Assembly (NCBI GenBank): GCA_015264885.1
Contig: JABZYY010000012.1
Location: forward strand, 270 to 21,210
DNA length: 20,941 nt
Reading direction: 5' to 3'
Source of the DNA: Streptococcus sp.
GTDB lineage: Bacteria > Bacillota > Bacilli > Lactobacillales > Aerococcaceae
Shown here piece by piece: positions 7,027 to 13,957 of this stretch. A program made the position numbers and the translations under genes. The number at the start of each line of letters is the position of its first letter. The stretch's first letter is position 1. The notes below the pieces were generated by a model. It searched no databases, was not told the DNA's origin, and saw only the letters and a list, made by a program, of their open reading frames with translations.

Positions 7027-7368
7027 TTAAAAGAGTCGTTCTACGATAATCTTAAGTGTCTCATCCGTCACTTCAATATCGTAATCATCAATACATTGAC
7101 CAAGGATGCAATAGTTTTTATCACGATTATGCGATCCCATCAACGAACTATACATTGAATCCAATTCTAAGTGTTTTTCTACAGATAATCCTGCTTCTAA
7201 TAAATCTAAGTCTTCCGGTAATTTTGTATACGGCGCTGTACACGTAATGGTCGCTTTTTCATGCGGTACATACACGACATGCGCTGTTACATCATACAAT
7301 TCATGGTACAAATAATAATCGACCATTTCTTTCACGATACGTTTCACAAAATCCTTTTCTGTTGCCAT
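7027..7368 (-). CDS. Unknown small acidic protein coupled to the DUF1576 gene (113 aa)
   Basis: Not recognised. The protein is soluble, without signal peptide or membrane segments, and looks alpha/beta: a helix (ATEKDFVKRIVKEMVDYYLY), strands around YDVTAHVVYVPHEKATITCT, and a closing strand-helix ending EVTDETLKIIVERLF. Three Cys (C43, C86 and C91 approximately) and several His are present but not in a clear metal motif. Its ATG overlaps the stop of the DUF1576 gene by one base (TAATG), the classic sign of translational coupling, with GAGGG as ribosome site. That suggests a cytoplasmic partner or regulator of the membrane protein, which is inference. rimM follows 12 bases later. Confidence 0.8.
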   Translation of the reverse strand: MATEKDFVKRIVKEMVDYYLYHELYDVTAHVVYVPHEKATITCTAPYTKLPEDLDLLEAGLSVEKHLELDSMYSSLMGSHNRDKNYCILGQCIDDYDIEVTDETLKIIVERLF

Positions 7369-8660
7369 TATCCCTCAGCCTTTCTTTCTTTTATATCTTG
7401 ACGAATCCCTTCAAAAATTTCAAAAATCGGTACGAGAACTGCCGCAACGAATCCTCCCGCGAATCCATTGTTATAGAGGTTTAATCCACCATGCATTACA
7501 ACCACGTGGCTCACAAGTGTAATGTGTACAAACCCTGCAATCACCCCAGCCAGCGGTCCATAATATCCGCTTACCGGCGCTAATGTCGTTCCGAAAATCG
7601 CAGCCACAAGCGCACTCGTACTTGCCACGTCAACTCCTGTTAAGTAGCAGCCAATCATAATCCCTACTAGCACAGGAACCGTATTTTTCACTTGATTCCC
7701 GAAGGCTCCAAAACTCATCGCTCCGATAATACTGCCGACAATCGGACCATTGAGTTGCCCACCATTGATCATCACATAACCTAATAGGATGAGCCCCATA
7801 ACACTCATATTGAATGTCACTGTAGCCAAGTTTGTCATCTCTACGAAGTCACTTGGCAGACGTCCTGATAGTTTCAAGAGTAATTTAAAGTGATATTTTT
7901 CTTTCTTTTTAAAATGAAGATAGAAACTTGTCGCAAGTAGAATCACACAAAGTCCAATTAAGATTCCATATAAAATCAGCGGACTTTCTGTACTCGCAAG
8001 TGTCTTTGTTTCTACTTCGATTTCAAATGCATTTAAAAATCCTAGGACGACCATTCCAACAATCCCAGCTGTAAACCCAACGTTATACAAGCTGAACCCT
8101 TGATGGAACCCTAAATACTGCGTTGATAATTGAGGCAAGATGAATCCAATAAAGATTCCAAGTGCATAGGCAATCAAAATACTAAATCCGCTTGGCAATA
8201 CTCCTCCAAAAGCGAGGAAGGACACCAATGGCCCTAATGCCGATCCAAATAACCCGACAATGACATAATTTCGATAATTCTGTTTTGTGACTTTTGCATA
8301 AATCCATACGCCTAACATAAACGGAATACTGTTAAAAAGGTTTTTCCCGAAGAAGGAGAATCCTGCAAGCATCCCCAAACTCCCAATCACCGTTCCGTTA
8401 ACAGGAATTTCTAATTTCTTGTAACTATAAATATTAATCAGAAGCATAATCGCCACATTCAACAGCGTACTTCCGATAGATGCAATTTGCATATAATCCG
8501 TAAACAACTGACTTGGCGAAATCAGAATCGTAATCATTCCATGAAGCAACGATTGTGGCGATTCTAGACAAAATGCTAGCAGCATCAAAATAGTGGATAG
8601 GCCAAATAAATAATAATATTGTCGATTCATTTGTTTTTTTAATATCGGCTTTTTCTTCAT
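7368..8660 (-). CDS. DUF1576 multi-pass membrane protein with internal duplication (430 aa)
   Basis: Polytopic membrane protein that fits the DUF1576 family by its opening and motifs (SPQSLLHGMITILISPSQ, LFTDYMQIASIGSTLLN, FFGKNLFNSIPF). Ten or so hydrophobic segments are spread over residues 15-415 with basic cytoplasmic-looking ends and a KKKEK linker at 251-255. The two halves are similar: about residues 55-205 and 271-405 align, with DYMQIASIG/DFVEMTNLA, FFGKNLFNSIPF/AFGNQVKNTVPV, VGLFGSALGPLVS/AAIFGTTLAPVSG and GFSLYNVGFTAG/GLNLYNNGFAGG. Such two-fold repeats are common in transporters, so transport is a reasonable guess; the substrate is unknown. It has its own promoter (8695-8723) and heads an operon with the 113-aa gene and rimM-trmD. 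Start ATG 8660 follows GAAGGGAAG. Confidence 0.85.
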   Translation of the reverse strand: MKKKPILKKQMNRQYYYLFGLSTILMLLAFCLESPQSLLHGMITILISPSQLFTDYMQIASIGSTLLNVAIMLLINIYSYKKLEIPVNGTVIGSLGMLAGFSFFGKNLFNSIPFMLGVWIYAKVTKQNYRNYVIVGLFGSALGPLVSFLAFGGVLPSGFSILIAYALGIFIGFILPQLSTQYLGFHQGFSLYNVGFTAGIVGMVVLGFLNAFEIEVETKTLASTESPLILYGILIGLCVILLATSFYLHFKKKEKYHFKLLLKLSGRLPSDFVEMTNLATVTFNMSVMGLILLGYVMINGGQLNGPIVGSIIGAMSFGAFGNQVKNTVPVLVGIMIGCYLTGVDVASTSALVAAIFGTTLAPVSGYYGPLAGVIAGFVHITLVSHVVVMHGGLNLYNNGFAGGFVAAVLVPIFEIFEGIRQDIKERKAEG

Positions 8661-8694
8661 AAGGTCTTCCCTTCAACTATAATTTTACTCACTT

Positions 8695-8723
8695 ATCATA
8701 CCAAACTCACGAAAAACAATCAA
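8695..8723 (-). promoter_or_regulatory. Promoter of the DUF1576-rimM-trmD operon
   Basis: TTGATT (8718-8723), 17 bases, TATGAT (8695-8700) on the minus strand, 34 bases before the ATG at 8660. Confidence 0.75.
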
Positions 8724-8752
8724 AAACCCGAGTACTAACAACAATAAAAGAA

Positions 8753-8803
8753 CACTCATTATACCGTATACGGTATAATGAGTGATACCTTATACGGTAT
8801 CAC
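8753..8803. promoter_or_regulatory. Perfect 32-bp palindrome plus adjoining inverted repeat with GTATAC cores
   Basis: 8753-8784 is a perfect palindrome whose left half is CACTCATTATACCGTA. It shares bases with a second inverted repeat, GTGATACC (8782-8789) and GGTATCAC (8796-8803). The motif ATACC-N-TATAC-GGTAT thus occurs twice in tandem. It lies 30 bases upstream of the -35 of the DUF1576 operon and could be an operator for a dimeric regulator. Read on the minus strand it is followed by TTCTTTTATT and could instead act as a terminator that isolates the operon. I cannot decide between these. Confidence 0.6.
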
Positions 8804-8950
8804 CCACCTTTTCTTCCCCTCTACCTCAACGCAGAAATCCATATACTGAAGCACTAACAATTTTAAGCACCCATTGAAAGCACACACCCTCTTCTGTCTC
8901 TTACCCCGGTGAAGCCTTGCAGAAATCCAAACTTTTTTATTACTACAAAA

Positions 8951-9092
8951 CGATGCGGAGAATCCAACGGATTTTATACTCACTGTAATGGGGAATCGCA
9001 TTAAATGCGAATTAGAAGGAGTTAGGAAGAATTCCTTACTCCTTCTTTGAGGCTTTAAAGGCGAGAGACGCTAGACTCGAGCCGGTGCCCCC
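8951..9092 (+). repeat. Structured intergenic repeat, copy A1 (type I, 3' outer stem lost)
   Basis: First copy of the unrecognised folded element. Helix b: TTAAA (9001-9005) with TTTAA (9054-9058). Joining loops TGCGAATTA (9006-9014) and TTTGAGGC (9046-9053). Arm a: AGAAGGAGT (9014-9022) with ACTCCTTCT (9038-9046), inner AGGAA/TTCCT. Arm c: CGAG (9062-9065) with CTCG (9076-9079), then AGCCGGTGCCCC. GGGG at 8990-8993 can pair with the C run, but further out the expected 3' strand is missing: the sequence switches to a C/T-rich stretch, so this copy is truncated or recombined. Confidence 0.8.
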
Positions 9093-9156
9093 TCTTCTCA
9101 GCACATTTTTGCTTTTCCCGCAGGCAAAGCTTTGCAGAAATCCACCTTTTTATAGT

Positions 9157-9351
9157 ACCAACGATTACAAACCTTTCGGATTCTATACTAGCAGTACTAG
9201 GGGATAGCATTCAAAGTAAATTATGGACTCTTAAAAATTTATTTTTTAGAGTCCATTTGAATCTTGAAAGAGCTTGAGACTACAGGCTCAAGCCGGTGCC
9301 CTAGTACAGCTAGTATAGAGACAATCCGAAAGGATTGACGTAATCGTTGGT
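9157..9351 (+). repeat. Structured intergenic repeat, copy A2 (type II, complete)
   Basis: The best preserved copy. The outer stem pairs ACCAACGATTAC (9157-9168) with GTAATCGTTGGT (9340-9351), CCTTTCGGATT (9172-9182) with AATCCGAAAGG (9323-9333), CTATACTAGC (9183-9192) with GCTAGTATAG (9309-9318), and TACTAGGG (9195-9202) with CCCTAGTA (9299-9306). Inside: helix b TTCAA (9210-9214)/TTGAA (9264-9268); arm a TGGACTC (9224-9230)/GAGTCCA (9249-9255) with an AT-rich tip; arm c GCTTGAG (9272-9278)/CTCAAGC (9287-9293); then CGGTGCC. It ends 14 bases before the khpA terminator. Confidence 0.85.
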
Positions 9352-9364
9352 CTAATTATATATA

Positions 9365-9394
9365 ACAAAAAAGCCTTGGATTTCTCCAAGGCTT
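9365..9394 (-). terminator. Intrinsic terminator of rpsP-khpA
   Basis: Perfect 10-bp stem AAGCCTTGGA/TCCAAGGCTT with a 4-base loop, followed on the minus strand by six T. It separates rpsP-khpA from the repeats and the DUF1576-rimM-trmD operon. Confidence 0.93.
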
Positions 9395-9401
9395 CATCCT
9401 A

Positions 9402-9647
9402 TTAATCTAGGTTCTCAATACTTAGACGCACACGTTTTGGTCCGCGAGTACGAACACTATAAGTAATCGTACGGATAGCGCGAGCCACACGTCCTTGTTT
9501 ACCAATCACACGACCGATATCTTGAGGATTCACGCGTAAAGTATATTCCATGAATTCATCTGATTCAGAGACGTCAATACGAACATCATCAGGGAATTCA
9601 ACTAATGGTTTAACCATTGACAATACTAATTCACTAATCTCTGGCAT
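9402..9647 (-). CDS. khpA: KH-domain RNA-binding protein KhpA (81 aa)
   Basis: Small type-II KH protein that binds RNA, usually together with KhpB, and affects cell division and envelope growth in related cocci. The G-x-x-G loop is IGKQGRVARAIRTI (about residues 46-59), and the end PKRVRLSIENLD is a typical final strand. I chose ATG 9647 (MPEISELVLSMV) because GGAGAGG lies 9 bases upstream and 81 residues is the usual length; a GTG at 9656 sits directly on the ribosome site and is less likely. It follows rpsP by 39 bases as in most Firmicutes and ends in a strong terminator. Confidence 0.95.
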   Translation of the reverse strand: MPEISELVLSMVKPLVEFPDDVRIDVSESDEFMEYTLRVNPQDIGRVIGKQGRVARAIRTITYSVRTRGPKRVRLSIENLD

Positions 9648-9686
9648 TCTTTTCACCTCTCCATCGAGTTGTCGACTTTATAGAAA

Positions 9687-9959
9687 TTACTTAGAAAACT
9701 TTGATTCGTGGAATTTCTTCATGATACCTTGTTGTGATAACAAGTTACGAACTGTATCAGAAGGTTGCGCACCGTTTGCTAACCATTGTAATGCTAATTC
9801 TTCATTGATTGAAACTTCAGCTGGGTTTAATAGTGGGTTGTATGTTCCGATTGTTTCGATGAAACGACCATCACGTGGTGAACGTGAATCAGCTACAACT
9901 ACACGGTAGAAAGGACTTTTCTTAGAACCCATACGTTTTAAACGAATTTTAACTGCCAT
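9687..9959 (-). CDS. rpsP: 30S ribosomal protein S16 (90 aa)
   Basis: Ribosomal protein S16, needed for 30S assembly. The sequence opens [30 protein letters not shown] (shown in parts: [34 protein letters not shown]) and continues with the conserved IGTYNPL, all standard. Length is normal. The ATG at 9959 follows GGAGGTG and the promoter at 9996-10024. Unlike the common order, its transcript ends after khpA and does not continue into rimM-trmD-rplS. Confidence 0.98.
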   Translation of the reverse strand: MAVKIRLKRMGSKKSPFYRVVVADSRSPRDGRFIETIGTYNPLLNPAEVSINEELALQWLANGAQPSDTVRNLLSQQGIMKKFHESKFSK

Positions 9960-9995
9960 TATTTACACCTCCATGTATTAATCTCACAGTTACAT

Positions 9996-10024
9996 AGTTT
10001 AGCAGATAGACGGATGCTTGTAAA
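9996..10024 (-). promoter_or_regulatory. rpsP-khpA promoter
   Basis: TTTACA (10019-10024), 17 bases, TAAACT (9996-10001) on the minus strand, 37 bases before the rpsP start. Confidence 0.65.
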
Positions 10025-10116
10025 GTATTTTCTCTTTACACCTAAAACTTTTTTATAAAAAATGCTCTAAACCCTACTCCCACTAGTAATAAATAGTATT
10101 TTTCATCCGTTTTTGA

Positions 10117-10122
10117 TATAAT
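10117..10122 (+). promoter_or_regulatory. -10 box of the PBP gene
   Basis: TATAAT on the plus strand, 37 bases before the ATG at 10159. No clear -35 hexamer is seen. A transcript starting near 10129 leaves almost no leader for the ATG at 10141, which favours the later start. Confidence 0.5.
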
Positions 10123-10158
10123 GAACAAAAATATGTTTAAATGAAAAGAGTTGAACTT

Positions 10159-12693
10159 ATGTCAGAACAGAACCAAACTCCAGATTGGCGCGAGGCTCTA
10201 CTTTCTATTTGGAACAAACCGATTCTTAAAAATATGCGTTTTATTTTTAACATTGCTTATTCAGTCCTTAAAAACATCTTCGTAATCGCTATTCTAGCAT
10301 TAATGCTCATTGGTGTATTCGGAGGCGGGATTGGACTTGGATATTTTGCAAGTTTGACATCCAATGAAGAACCACTCACTCAAGAACAAATGAGTGACGC
10401 CATCGGAAATCTCAACTTAATCTCGAGTTTCTACTATCAAGACGGGACGAAGATTTCAGATGTAAATACAGATGAATTACGTATTGTAAAACCTTTATCA
10501 GAAATTTCGCAATATGTAAAAGATGGAATCATCGCAACAGAAGATAGTTCATTCTATGATCATAACGGGATTGTCCCTAAGGCTCTTATCCGTGCCCTCT
10601 TACAAGAAGTTGCTTCTTCTGATTCAGGTGCAACGGGTGGATCTACCTTAACACAACAATTAATTAAGCAACAGATTTTAACAAGTGAAGTCACTTTTAA
10701 ACGTAAAGCTAATGAAATTCTTTACGCATTACGTCTTGAAAAACACTTTACCAAAGACCAAATCTTAGAAGCTTACTTAAACGTTTCTCCGTTTGGACGT
10801 AATAATAACGGATTAAACATCGCTGGTATCGAAGAAGCCGCTCAAGGTGTCTTCGGGGTTTCAGCAAAAGATTTAACGTTGCCACAAGCTGCGTATCTTG
10901 TTGGGATGCCTCAAAACCCAATTGTTTACACACCGTATACAAACATCGCAACATTAAAAGAAGATGTTTCTGCCGGTGTAGAACGTATGAAGACCGTTCT
11001 CTTCAGTATGTATCGTGAAAACAAAATTACTAAAGAACAATACGAAGAAGCTCTTGCGTATGATATTACGAAGGATTTCCTTCCACCAAAAGAGCTCACA
11101 TCAAACCGTCAATCTTACTTATATCAAGCTGTTCATCGTGAAGCGGTGAAAGTCTTAATGAAAAAAGCAGCTGAGAAAAACAAATTAACGTATAACGATG
11201 TTAAAAACGACTCAGAATTATATAGTAAATACTATGACGAAGCTGAGCGTGAATTAAGCTCTTCTGGTTATAAAATCACGTCTACAGTTGATCAGAAAGT
11301 CTACGATGCCATGCAAAAAGCAATCGCAGAACACGGCGACTTAATTGGACCAACTTATAACACACAATACGTTGACCAAAGTTCAGGTGAAACAAAAACT
11401 CAAAAAGAACCAGCTCAAAATGGTGCTGTCTTAATTGAAAACAAAACAGGTCGTATTCTTGGATTCGTCGCAGGTCGTGACTTTGAAGCCAACCAAGTGG
11501 ACCACGCGTTCTCAACACACCGCTCTCCTGGTTCAACCATCAAACCAATCTTGGTGTACGCGCCAGCGATTGAAAACAACTTGATTTACCCAGCAAGTGT
11601 CGTTCCGGATACGAAAATCAGTATCGCACAAGGAAACGGAACTTACTGGCAACCAACCAACTATGGTAACTCAATTACGAACCAATTCTTAACGGTTCGT
11701 TACGCACTGTTCAAATCATTAAACAACCCAGTAATTAAGATTTACCAAGCAATGCTTCAAAAAGGCATTAACGCTGGTGAATACTTGAAGAAAATGGGAA
11801 TCACTGAAGGTATCGGTGAAGATGAATATCAAAATATCGCCCTTTCAATCGGTGGTACGAGAACAGGTCCTTCTGTAAGAGAACAAACAAGTGCCTTCTC
11901 AACACTGGCTAATGGCGGTGAACACCACGAATCATACTTAATCGAAAAGATTGAAGACTCTCGTGGAAATGTGATTTACCAACACGAAGATAAATCAGAG
12001 CGCGTCTTCTCAGATGCAACAGCGTTCTTAACAACGAACATGTTACAAGATATCGCAAGCTCTACTATCTTCTATAACATTAAAGGAAATATGGGATTCA
12101 GTTCTGATTTAGCTGGTAAAACAGGTACTTCAGAAAACGAGATTGATAACTGGTTTGTAGCTTACACTCCAACAGTTACTCTTGGTTCATGGATCGGATA
12201 TGACAACTTCTATAACGCTCGATACGCGATTACTGGTGGCGACGGATACGGCGAACCAACGATGCGTAGTCAACGTCAATGGACGAACTTGATGAGAGCT
12301 GCATACGAAGCAAACCCTGAATTGATTGGTAAAGAAACAAGCTTTACGCAACCAGACTCTGTATATCGTGATTCTGTTGTATCAACAACTGGTACAAAAG
12401 CAGGTTCATTTAAAGCAGAAAATGGTGGTACGTACTCGATTGGCGGTTCAATGACTACTGATTGGTTCAAGAAGGATTTCCCTCCTATGAATCCAAAATA
12501 CGACTTTATGGTAGGTGCAACTCCAGAAGAATTAAATCGATTCTGGAATAAATCTTCATCTTCTAGCGATAAGAAAAAAGAAGAGGAGAAAAAGAAAGAA
12601 GAAAAGAAACCTGAGACAACTCAAGCACCAACAACTCAAGTGCCAGCAACTCAGGCGCCTACCCCTCAACCTCAAACAACAAAAGCACGTTAA
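10159..12693 (+). CDS. Class A penicillin-binding protein, glycosyltransferase/transpeptidase (844 aa)
   Basis: Bifunctional peptidoglycan synthase anchored in the membrane with its catalytic domains outside. Numbered from ATG 10159: short cytoplasmic tail, one membrane helix (about 37-65), GT51 glycosyltransferase with catalytic E128 in EDSSFYDH and GGSTLTQQ at 160-167, then a transpeptidase with active-site S459 in GSTIKP, SLN at 520-522 and KTGT at 654-657. The last 45 residues are a low-complexity tail: Ser, then Lys/Glu, then Thr/Gln/Pro repeats (TQAPTTQVPATQAPTPQPQ), a likely wall-spanning segment. An ATG at 10141 is in frame, but the later one has AAAAGAG upstream and fits the promoter better. 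Single-gene unit with a strong terminator; divergent from rpsP. It is closest in type to PBP2a/PBP1 of lactic acid bacteria, not resolved further. Confidence 0.95.
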   Translation: MSEQNQTPDWREALLSIWNKPILKNMRFIFNIAYSVLKNIFVIAILALMLIGVFGGGIGLGYFASLTSNEEPLTQEQMSDAIGNLNLISSFYYQDGTKISDVNTDELRIVKPLSEISQYVKDGIIATEDSSFYDHNGIVPKALIRALLQEVASSDSGATGGSTLTQQLIKQQILTSEVTFKRKANEILYALRLEKHFTKDQILEAYLNVSPFGRNNNGLNIAGIEEAAQGVFGVSAKDLTLPQAAYLVGMPQNPIVYTPYTNIATLKEDVSAGVERMKTVLFSMYRENKITKEQYEEALAYDITKDFLPPKELTSNRQSYLYQAVHREAVKVLMKKAAEKNKLTYNDVKNDSELYSKYYDEAERELSSSGYKITSTVDQKVYDAMQKAIAEHGDLIGPTYNTQYVDQSSGETKTQKEPAQNGAVLIENKTGRILGFVAGRDFEANQVDHAFSTHRSPGSTIKPILVYAPAIENNLIYPASVVPDTKISIAQGNGTYWQPTNYGNSITNQFLTVRYALFKSLNNPVIKIYQAMLQKGINAGEYLKKMGITEGIGEDEYQNIALSIGGTRTGPSVREQTSAFSTLANGGEHHESYLIEKIEDSRGNVIYQHEDKSERVFSDATAFLTTNMLQDIASSTIFYNIKGNMGFSSDLAGKTGTSENEIDNWFVAYTPTVTLGSWIGYDNFYNARYAITGGDGYGEPTMRSQRQWTNLMRAAYEANPELIGKETSFTQPDSVYRDSVVSTTGTKAGSFKAENGGTYSIGGSMTTDWFKKDFPPMNPKYDFMVGATPEELNRFWNKSSSSSDKKKEEEKKKEEKKPETTQAPTTQVPATQAPTPQPQTTKAR

Positions 12694-12696
12694 TCT

Positions 12697-12739
12697 AAAT
12701 AACAGAAAGGCTGGATAATGTCCAGCCTTTCTGTTATTT
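12697..12739 (+). terminator. Intrinsic terminator of the PBP gene
   Basis: Perfect 19-bp stem: AAATAACAGAAAGGCTGGA (12697-12715) with its complement (12721-12739) and a 5-base loop TAATG. A-rich on one side and T-rich on the other, so it may also work on the minus strand behind the ccpA terminator. Confidence 0.9.
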
Positions 12740-12761
12740 CCTTCTATTCTCTATAGTATAA

Positions 12762-12788
12762 AAAACAGCCTATTCTATGTGATAGGCT
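12762..12788 (-). terminator. Intrinsic terminator of ccpA
   Basis: On the minus strand AGCCTAT, an 8-base loop, ATAGGCT, then G and a T run. It starts 12 bases after the ccpA stop. Confidence 0.8.
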
Positions 12789-12800
12789 ATTCGTTTTTTC

Positions 12801-13802
12801 TTACTTTGTTGTGTTTCGTAACTCAATCTTGTAAGGTAATGTAATTTCAGATTCCACAATCTCTTCTTTGTTCATAATCTTCGTCAATAGACGCATAGCT
12901 ACGGCACCAATATCATATAAAGGTGGTGCAATTGTTGAAAGAATTGGACGTGTCATCTTCGTTAATTTAGAGTTATTGCTTGAGATGATTTCGAATTTCT
13001 CAGGAACTTTAATTCCTAAGTCGATTAATCCATTTAATAATCCTACTGAAGTTTCGTCGTCTGTTACGATTGCAGCTGTTACGCCTGCTTTATGAATACG
13101 TTCTGCGACTGATTCACCTGCATGGTATGTCAATGGTACTTCGTATACTAATTTAGAATCGAATTTAATACCCGCTTTATCTAAAGCTGCTTTATATCCT
13201 TCTAAACGTAAATCTACAGAAGCTATATTTTTCAATGCAGCAGTTACGAAAGCCACTTTCTTATGTCCGTTTTCAATTAATGTTTCAACCGCTTCTTGAG
13301 TCGCTTCTTTATAATCAATATTGACAGACGCAATTTCATGTTCCGCATCCATTGTTCCTGCTAAAACGATTGGTGTTTTAGAACGAATAATTTCAGTACG
13401 TAATTCAGGTGTTAAATGGTTCCCCATATATAAAATACCATCTACTTGTTTTGACAATAATGTGTTTAACACTTGAATTTCTTTATGATTATTTTGGTCT
13501 GAGTTCGCTAGAATAATGTTGTATTTATACATTGTCGCAATGTCATCAATACCACGCGCTAAGCTCGCAAAGTAAAGGTTTGTGACATCTGGAATGATGA
13601 CTCCAACAGTCGTAGTTTTTTTACTTGCAAGTCCACGAGCAACGGCATTTGGACGATAATCTAATTCATCGATAACATCTAGCACTCTTTTACGAGTTGC
13701 TGGTTTTACGTTAGGGTTTCCATTTACTACACGTGACACAGTAGCCATGGATACATTTGCTTCACGAGCAACGTCATAAATCGTAATTGTTTGCTTTTCC
13801 AT
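12801..13802 (-). CDS. ccpA: Catabolite control protein A (333 aa)
   Basis: LacI/GalR-family global regulator of carbon use, which binds cre sites together with phosphorylated HPr. The N-terminal helix-turn-helix and hinge read TIYDVAREANVSMATVSRVV (residues 7-26) and YRPNAVARGLASKKT (50-64). The periplasmic-binding-protein-like core follows, with the conserved VGVIIPDVTNLYFA (67-80). Length and the VSMATVSRVVNGNPNVKP sequence are typical for CcpA rather than a sugar-specific LacI protein. It sits head-to-head with pepQ, the arrangement known in lactic acid bacteria. The ATG at 13802 has AAAGGAG upstream. A cre-like site overlaps its own -35, which suggests autoregulation. Confidence 0.96.
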   Translation of the reverse strand: MEKQTITIYDVAREANVSMATVSRVVNGNPNVKPATRKRVLDVIDELDYRPNAVARGLASKKTTTVGVIIPDVTNLYFASLARGIDDIATMYKYNIILANSDQNNHKEIQVLNTLLSKQVDGILYMGNHLTPELRTEIIRSKTPIVLAGTMDAEHEIASVNIDYKEATQEAVETLIENGHKKVAFVTAALKNIASVDLRLEGYKAALDKAGIKFDSKLVYEVPLTYHAGESVAERIHKAGVTAAIVTDDETSVGLLNGLIDLGIKVPEKFEIISSNNSKLTKMTRPILSTIAPPLYDIGAVAMRLLTKIMNKEEIVESEITLPYKIELRNTTK

Positions 13803-13839
13803 CTACAAATCTCCTTTGTGCATCTTTTCATCTAATCTT

Positions 13840-13877
13840 AGGGTAGCACTTTCATAAATCTTTTGCAAGCGTTTAAC
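13840..13877 (-). promoter_or_regulatory. ccpA promoter overlapped by a cre-like site
   Basis: Minus-strand -35 TTGCAA (13863-13868), 17 bases, -10 TACCCT (13840-13845). The -35 lies within TGCAAGCGTTTAAC (13864-13877), whose core AAGCGTTT and flanking TG fit the cre pattern (TGNAANCGNTNNCA) with the right-hand half displaced by one base. CcpA bound here would cover its own -35. The -10 is weak and the site is imperfect, so both are moderate calls. Confidence 0.5.
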
Positions 13878-13906
13878 AACAATTTTCATATAATTTTTGA
13901 AACTAT

Positions 13907-13923
13907 TTACATCATTGATGTAA
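13907..13923. promoter_or_regulatory. Perfect 17-bp palindrome in the pepQ promoter region
   Basis: TTACATCA, one base, TGATGTAA. It lies 35 bases upstream of the pepQ start, next to the likely -10 (TAATAT at 13924-13929 or TACAAT at 13932-13937). It has the form of an operator for a dimeric regulator. I do not recognise the cognate protein. Confidence 0.5.
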
Positions 13924-13957
13924 TAATATGCTACAATAGATTCAAGGAGATGAAATT

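Noticed and set aside
8759..9001. 80-codon minus-strand open frame in the repeat region
   Set aside because: It runs through the palindrome and repeat A1, has no ribosome site or family resemblance, and its Cys/Arg-rich peptide looks like a translated non-coding stretch.
8810..9360. Known riboswitch or T-box upstream of the DUF1576 operon
   Set aside because: No conserved core of a class I know (for example the T-box TGGNACC or SAM, lysine, cobalamin cores) is present, the repeat copies are in the opposite orientation to the gene, and similar copies lie at unrelated loci.
12276..12470. Antisense open frame inside the PBP gene
   Set aside because: Shadow frame of a strongly supported coding region.
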